The notes beneath the pieces were generated by a model, which did not search any database, had not been told where the DNA came from, and worked only from the letters and a program-made list of their open reading frames with translations. Shown here one piece after another: positions 6,986 to 10,636 of a DNA stretch of 10,636 nt. The stretch is taken from NCBI GenBank assembly GCA_900765465.1, contig CAAFRM010000092.1:1-10636 (forward strand), written 5' to 3'. The position numbers and the translations under genes are program-made. The DNA is from an uncultured Prevotella sp. Its GTDB lineage: Bacteria; Bacteroidota; Bacteroidia; Bacteroidales; Bacteroidaceae. Each line of letters begins with the position of its first letter. The first letter of the stretch is position 1.

Positions 6986-7059
6986 TAGCGGGAGGGGGCC
7001 ACGATCCCTCGACCTCCGGATTATGAATCCGACGCTCTAACCAGCTGAGCTATCCCGCC
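6986..7059 (-). tRNA. tRNA with anticodon CAU (probably elongator Met)
   Basis: The minus strand folds as a 74-nt cloverleaf. The acceptor stem is GGCGGGA/TCCCGCT (G1-U72 wobble) with discriminator A73. The D stem is GCTC/GAGC with AGCTGGTTA loop. The anticodon stem is TCGGA/TCCGG with loop TTCATAA, giving anticodon CAT. CCA is not encoded. The initiator-specific GGG/CCC anticodon stem is absent, which favours elongator Met; an Ile tRNA with lysidine-modified CAU is the alternative. The T arm is odd: GAGGG, loop ATCGTGG, CCCCC, with an A50-C64 mismatch and A54/T58 where T54/A58 is nearly universal. It has its own promoter and terminator. Confidence 0.9.
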
Positions 7060-7090
7060 ATCCTTACAAGTCTTTTCTGAATTGCGGGTG

Positions 7091-7122
7091 CAAAGGTACA
7101 ACAATTATTTGATTCCACCAAA
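7091..7122 (-). promoter_or_regulatory. Promoter of the tRNA gene
   Basis: On the minus strand, TTTG (7122-7119) is 20 nt upstream of TACCTTTG (7098-7091), a full match to the Bacteroidetes -33/-7 consensus. The -7 lies about 30 nt upstream of the mature tRNA 5' end, leaving a short leader for RNase P. Confidence 0.75.
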
Positions 7123-7244
7123 TTTTTTCGGAGAAATTTTCAAAAAAACTTTTATTTTTTTGTTTTCATCCCTTTTTCACCCCATCTACACCTATTATAT
7201 ATATAAAAAAAGCGAAAAAGAAAGGTTTTCTGATTTTTTTGTGT

Positions 7245-7252
7245 TAACTTTG
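7245..7252 (+). promoter_or_regulatory. Putative -7 element of the permease-ribBA operon
   Basis: TAACTTTG followed by CACG matches TAnnTTTG and lies 64 nt upstream of the permease ATG. No -33 TTG is found at the normal spacing. The DNA between this element and the divergent tRNA promoter (7123-7244) is very AT-rich, with long T and A runs and a TATATATATA stretch, and holds no convincing gene or riboswitch. Confidence 0.55.
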
Positions 7253-7316
7253 CACGCTGAAACTGTCAAGCCCCAGAATAAGTAGGATGGGAAGACAGTA
7301 AACTTGATAAAAAGAA

Positions 7317-9206
7317 ATGTTTAGAATTAAGAAATTAGACATATTTATAGCCAAGCAATTTGGACTCCTTTTCATGGGAACCTTCTTCATCTGCCAGTTT
7401 GTGCTGATGATGCAGTTCCTGTGGCGATATATCGATGACCTCATCGGTAAGGGAATCTCTATGGACGTAATGGCGCAGTTCTTCTGGTACATGGGCTTGA
7501 TGCTCGTGCCGCAAGCCCTGCCGCTCGCCATCCTGCTTTCCTCACTGATGACGTTCGGTAACCTGGGTGAAAGTTCAGAGCTCACAGCCATCAAGGCTGC
7601 CGGCATCTCTCTGATGCAGGCTTTCCGTTCGCTCATCATCATCACCGTTATCATCATGTGCGGCTCGTTCTACTTCCAAAACAACGTAGGTCCGAGTGCC
7701 AACCAGAAACTGGGACAGCTCCTGCTCTCCATGAAGCAGAAGAGTCCGGAACTGGAAATCCCAGAAGGAATATTCTATGACGGCATTCCAAACTGCAACC
7801 TCTATGTGCAGAAGAAAGACCTGAAGACGGGTAAGCTCTACGGCATCATGATCTATCGCATGACCGACAGTTATGAAGATGCAGCCATCATCCTCGCCGA
7901 CTCGGGCATGCTGCAGAGTACCGCCGAGAAAAAGCACCTCGTTTTGACGCTCAACAGCGGCGAATGGTTCGAAAACATGCAGAGCAGCGAATTCGGCAAC
8001 AGCGCAGCCGTACCATACAGAAGAGAGACCTTCATCACCAAGAAGATTGTGCTCGACTTTGACGGAGGCTTCAATCTTGCAGATGCAGCCTCGCTATCCA
8101 ACAATGCCAAGGCAAAGAGCCTCTCCAAGATCTTCCACGACATCGATTCCATCAACGGACAGTATGATTCCGTGGGCAGGAACTATCTCAGCGAAGCCAA
8201 CGTCCGCTTCTACAGACTTGCCACGGTGGGCCAGAAAGATTCGGCAAGACTTGCTAAAAAAGGGCAGACGGAGAATTTCGACACCTTATATAATAGGCTT
8301 TCCAACGACAAGAAGCTGATGGCACTCAACGATGCCAAGATGACGGTGCAGCAGGAGACGAGCGACCTCGACTTCAAGGCGATGATGACCCACGATGCCG
8401 ACTATATCGTAAGACTTCACGAGATAGAAGCCATCCAGAAGTTCACGCTGGCACTGGCATGCCTGATCTTCTTCTTCATCGGTGCGCCTTTGGGAGCCAT
8501 CATCCGAAAGGGAGGTCTGGGATTCCCGGTAATCATATCCGTATTGGTGTTCATCATCTTCTACATCCTCGACAATACGGGCTACCGAATGTCACGACAG
8601 GGTTCGTGGGCCATCTGGTTCGGTAAGGGACTGGCACCAGCCGTACTTGCCCCAATCGCCGTCTTCGTGACCTACAAGGCAACCAACGACTCTACGGTAT
8701 TCAACATGGAGCTATACAAGAACTTCTTCATGAAGCTGCTGGGTCTGCGAATCAAGCGCCACATCTTCGGCAAAGAGGTAATCATCGAAGACCCGAAATA
8801 CAGGGAAGATGCCGCATCGCTGGAGAAACTGAACGGCGACATCGCTATATATAATAAGGTACACGAACTGAAGAAGCTTCCTAACTTCATCAATGTGTTC
8901 TTCAAGTATCAGCCCGACCACGAGATAGAACGCATCAGCGAAGAACTGGAGAAGGTGATAGAGGACCTGAGCAACACCAAGAACAGGGTGATTCTGCACA
9001 ATCTCAACCTCTACCCTATTCTCGCGACCAAGGCCCACACCCGACCTTTCGAGCAGAAGTGGCTCAACATCGTTGCAGCCATCATCGTTCCGGTGGGCAT
9101 CGTGCTGTACCTCAGAATGTGGCGTTTCAGACTCCGTCTCTATCGTGACCTGAATGTCATCAGACAGAGTAACGCCAACATCATCAGTCAGATAAACAAA
9201 ATGTAA
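7317..9206 (+). CDS. LptF/LptG-family lipopolysaccharide-export permease with C-terminal extension
   Basis: Members of this family are the inner-membrane permease subunits that, with the ATPase LptB, pull lipopolysaccharide from the membrane to the periplasmic Lpt bridge. Membrane segments lie at about 15-36, 55-80 and 102-119, then a periplasmic beta-rich domain (about 120-370), then three more segments at about 375-396, 402-418 and 432-454. The signatures are SSLMTFGNLGESSELTAIKAAGIS (75-98) and GAPLGAIIRKGGLG (389-402). At 629 residues it is much longer than the roughly 360 of the Escherichia coli proteins. The surplus is an insert-rich periplasmic domain and about 170 C-terminal residues containing a charged cytoplasmic stretch and a likely seventh membrane helix (583-600). 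LptF and LptG cannot be told apart here. It is probably co-transcribed with ribBA, 22 bp downstream. Confidence 0.9.
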   Translation: MFRIKKLDIFIAKQFGLLFMGTFFICQFVLMMQFLWRYIDDLIGKGISMDVMAQFFWYMGLMLVPQALPLAILLSSLMTFGNLGESSELTAIKAAGISLMQAFRSLIIITVIIMCGSFYFQNNVGPSANQKLGQLLLSMKQKSPELEIPEGIFYDGIPNCNLYVQKKDLKTGKLYGIMIYRMTDSYEDAAIILADSGMLQSTAEKKHLVLTLNSGEWFENMQSSEFGNSAAVPYRRETFITKKIVLDFDGGFNLADAASLSNNAKAKSLSKIFHDIDSINGQYDSVGRNYLSEANVRFYRLATVGQKDSARLAKKGQTENFDTLYNRLSNDKKLMALNDAKMTVQQETSDLDFKAMMTHDADYIVRLHEIEAIQKFTLALACLIFFFIGAPLGAIIRKGGLGFPVIISVLVFIIFYILDNTGYRMSRQGSWAIWFGKGLAPAVLAPIAVFVTYKATNDSTVFNMELYKNFFMKLLGLRIKRHIFGKEVIIEDPKYREDAASLEKLNGDIAIYNKVHELKKLPNFINVFFKYQPDHEIERISEELEKVIEDLSNTKNRVILHNLNLYPILATKAHTRPFEQKWLNIVAAIIVPVGIVLYLRMWRFRLRLYRDLNVIRQSNANIISQINKM

Positions 9207-9228
9207 CTAACAAAATAAAGTATCACAA

Positions 9229-10440
9229 ATGGCAGACATCAAACTAAATAGCATCGAAGATGCAGTAAAGGATTTCCAGGAAGGAAAGTTTGTTATCGTA
9301 GTAGACGACGAAGACCGGGAGAACGAAGGCGACCTCATCATCGCCGCAGAGAAGATTGATGCAGAGAAGGTAAACTTCATGCTGAAGAACGCAAGAGGCG
9401 TGCTCTGCGCACCGATTACACTGAGCCGTTGCGACGAACTCGACTTGCCTCACCAGGTTTCAGACAACACCTCCATGCTCGGCACTCCGTTCACCGTAAC
9501 CGTAGACAAGCTGGAGGGCTGCTCTACAGGCGTATCGGCACACGACCGTGCAGAGACCATCAAGGCACTTGCCGACCCTAACTCAACCCCACAGACATTC
9601 GGTCGTCCTGGCCACATCAACCCACTCTACGCACAGGACAACGGCGTACTGAGAAGAAGCGGCCACACCGAGGCTGCCATCGACCTCTGCAAGATGGCAG
9701 GACTCTATCCAGCCGGTGCACTCATGGAAATCATGAACGAAGACGGCACCATGGCACGCCTGCCAGAGCTGATGAAAATGGCGAAGGAGTGGAACCTGAA
9801 GGTAATCTCCATCAAAGACATGATAGAATACCGCCTCAAGAAGGAATCGCTCATCGAAGTGGGCGAAGAGGTGGATATGCCAACCGACTACGGACACTTC
9901 CGACTCATCCCATTCCGCCAGTCAAGCAACGGATTGGAGCACATGGCACTCATCAAGGGCGAATGGAAGGAAGACGAGCCAATCCTGGTTCGTGTACACT
10001 CATCATGCGCCACAGGCGACATTCTGGGCAGCAAGCGCTGCGACTGCGGACAGCAGTTGCACAAGTCAATGGAAGAGATTGAGAAAGCAGGCAAGGGAGT
10101 CATCATCTACATGCAGCAGGAAGGTAGAGGCATCGGACTGATGAACAAGATTGCCGCCTACAAGCTGCAGGAAGAAGGATACGACACCGTAGACGCCAAT
10201 GTTCACCTCGGCTTCAAGCCAGATGAGCGCGACTACGGCTGCGGCGCACAGATGCTCCGCCACCTTGGCGTACACAAGATGCGCCTGCTCACCAACAACC
10301 CGGTGAAGCGTGTAGGACTGGAAGCATACGGACTCGAAATCGTAGAGAATGTAGCCATTGAAGTTGAACCTAACAAGTACAACGAGCGCTACCTCAAGAC
10401 CAAAAGAGACCGCATGGGGCATACTTTGCACCTCGGATAA
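9229..10440 (+). CDS. ribBA: Bifunctional 3,4-dihydroxy-2-butanone-4-phosphate synthase / GTP cyclohydrolase II
   Basis: This fusion performs both entry reactions of riboflavin synthesis: ribulose 5-phosphate to dihydroxybutanone phosphate plus formate, and GTP to the diaminopyrimidine precursor. The RibB domain (1-200) has the acidic metal-binding loop DDEDRENEGD (26-35), HDRAET (105-110), RPGHINPL (126-133) and GHTEAAIDL (145-153). The RibA domain (about 205-400) has VRVHSSCATGD with zinc ligand Cys260, KRCDCG with Cys271 and Cys273, QQEGRGIGL (296-304), DERDYG (332-337) and TNNPVKR (355-361). Both domains look intact, and 403 residues is the normal length. The ATG lies 22 bp after the permease stop with no Shine-Dalgarno and no room for an FMN riboswitch, so it is probably expressed as an operon with the permease. 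Confidence 0.97.
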   Translation: MADIKLNSIEDAVKDFQEGKFVIVVDDEDRENEGDLIIAAEKIDAEKVNFMLKNARGVLCAPITLSRCDELDLPHQVSDNTSMLGTPFTVTVDKLEGCSTGVSAHDRAETIKALADPNSTPQTFGRPGHINPLYAQDNGVLRRSGHTEAAIDLCKMAGLYPAGALMEIMNEDGTMARLPELMKMAKEWNLKVISIKDMIEYRLKKESLIEVGEEVDMPTDYGHFRLIPFRQSSNGLEHMALIKGEWKEDEPILVRVHSSCATGDILGSKRCDCGQQLHKSMEEIEKAGKGVIIYMQQEGRGIGLMNKIAAYKLQEEGYDTVDANVHLGFKPDERDYGCGAQMLRHLGVHKMRLLTNNPVKRVGLEAYGLEIVENVAIEVEPNKYNERYLKTKRDRMGHTLHLG

Positions 10441-10453
10441 TGTAATTTTTGTT

Positions 10454-10481
10454 ATTATTTCGGGGCAAAACCCGAAATAAT
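10454..10481 (+). terminator. Hairpin after ribBA, terminator-like but without a T tract
   Basis: ATTATTTCGGG (10454-10464) pairs perfectly with CCCGAAATAAT (10471-10481) around a 6-nt loop, GCAAAA. It begins 13 nt after the ribBA stop. No run of Ts follows on either strand, so intrinsic termination would be poor. It could be a 3'-end stabilising or processing hairpin, or an operator about 35 bp upstream of the next -7 element. Confidence 0.5.
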
Positions 10482-10515
10482 GAGCAAATTTCTTCCGAAA
10501 AAGAAATAATTTGTT

Positions 10516-10523
10516 TAATTTTG
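10516..10523 (+). promoter_or_regulatory. Putative -7 element for the aminotransferase gene
   Basis: TAATTTTG followed by CACA matches the TAnnTTTG consensus, 30 nt upstream of the ATG at 10554. Around 20 nt further upstream there is only TTTCTTC, a poor -33. It implies that the gene is transcribed separately from ribBA. Confidence 0.55.
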
Positions 10524-10553
10524 CACACGAATATTTAATATAAACAAAGAATT

Positions 10554-10636
10554 ATGGCACAATTATCTGATCGTCTTAACAGATTGGCACCATCAGCAAC
10601 GCTGGCGATGTCACAGAAGAGTAGTGAAATGAAAGC
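10554..10636 (+). CDS. Aminotransferase class I/II, probably aspartate aminotransferase (5' end only)
   Basis: An ATG at 10554 opens a frame running to the window edge, about 27 codons. The visible N-terminus, MAQLSDRLNRLAPSATLAMS followed by QKSSEMK, closely resembles that of bacterial type I aspartate aminotransferases (LSxRxxxLxPSxTLAxxxKAxEL), pyridoxal-phosphate enzymes that interconvert aspartate and oxaloacetate. The catalytic lysine and cofactor site lie outside the window, so the substrate cannot be confirmed. Its own promoter and an A-rich leader (AACAAAGAATT) precede it. If it is an aspartate aminotransferase, it and aspA are two aspartate-metabolising genes within 5 kb but in separate transcription units. 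Confidence 0.7.
   Translation, partial: MAQLSDRLNRLAPSATLAMSQKSSEMK

Noticed and set aside
6986..7059. tRNA as attachment site of an integrated element
   Set aside because: No integrase, no repeated tRNA 3' end and no mobile genes are seen in the flanking sequence; both neighbours are ordinary chromosomal genes.
7082..7285. 67-codon plus-strand frame between the tRNA and the permease
   Set aside because: It spans the tRNA promoter and the permease -7 element and is made of homopolymer-rich codons; probably chance.
9207..9228. FMN riboswitch before ribBA
   Set aside because: Only 22 bp separate the permease stop from the ribBA start, far too short for the aptamer, and no conserved riboswitch motif was seen in the permease leader either.

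Overview
The window looks like a chromosomal segment of a Bacteroidetes species, most likely Prevotella/Segatella. The pointers are a hybrid two-component system (HTCS) regulator, a TonB-dependent-receptor-like outer-membrane protein, Bacteroidetes-type -7 elements (TAnnTTTG) upstream of every transcription unit, starts without Shine-Dalgarno sequences in A-rich leaders, and a fused RibBA. The species assignment is inference. No mobile element, CRISPR array or phage gene was seen.

Layout, left to right. At 1-1100 (minus) lies the N-terminal part of an outer-membrane receptor, cut by the window edge. A 193-bp gap carries its -7 element and three copies of the heptamer TTGTATC. At 1294-4095 (minus) is an HTCS with a sugar-binding-protein-like periplasmic sensor, histidine kinase, receiver and AraC output; it probably controls the receptor. 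A divergent promoter region (4096-4342) separates it from aspA (aspartate ammonia-lyase, 4343-5761, plus), which ends in a strong hairpin terminator. A convergent AraC-type regulator follows (5869-6714, minus). The gap 6715-7316 holds that regulator's promoter, a dense cluster of DnaA-box-like 9-mers, a tRNA with anticodon CAU (minus) with its own promoter and terminator, and an AT-rich leader. Then come an LptF/LptG-type lipopolysaccharide-export permease (7317-9206) and ribBA (9229-10440), both plus and only 22 bp apart, so probably one operon. A hairpin and a new promoter precede the start of an aminotransferase gene (10554 to window end).

Functionally the left part is a sense-and-import module (HTCS plus receptor). 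The middle is aspartate/fumarate metabolism, with aspA, and an aspartate-aminotransferase-like gene at the right edge. The right part is housekeeping: envelope biogenesis and riboflavin synthesis.

The most interesting non-gene signal is DnaA boxes. One cluster lies in the gap at 6778-6937. A second, with two perfect TTATCCACA boxes in inverted orientation, lies inside the HTCS coding region at 2080-2218, in a poorly constrained inter-domain linker. Together they suggest a replication-related locus (origin or DnaA-titration site), which the sequence alone cannot prove. The tRNA also has a non-canonical T arm.
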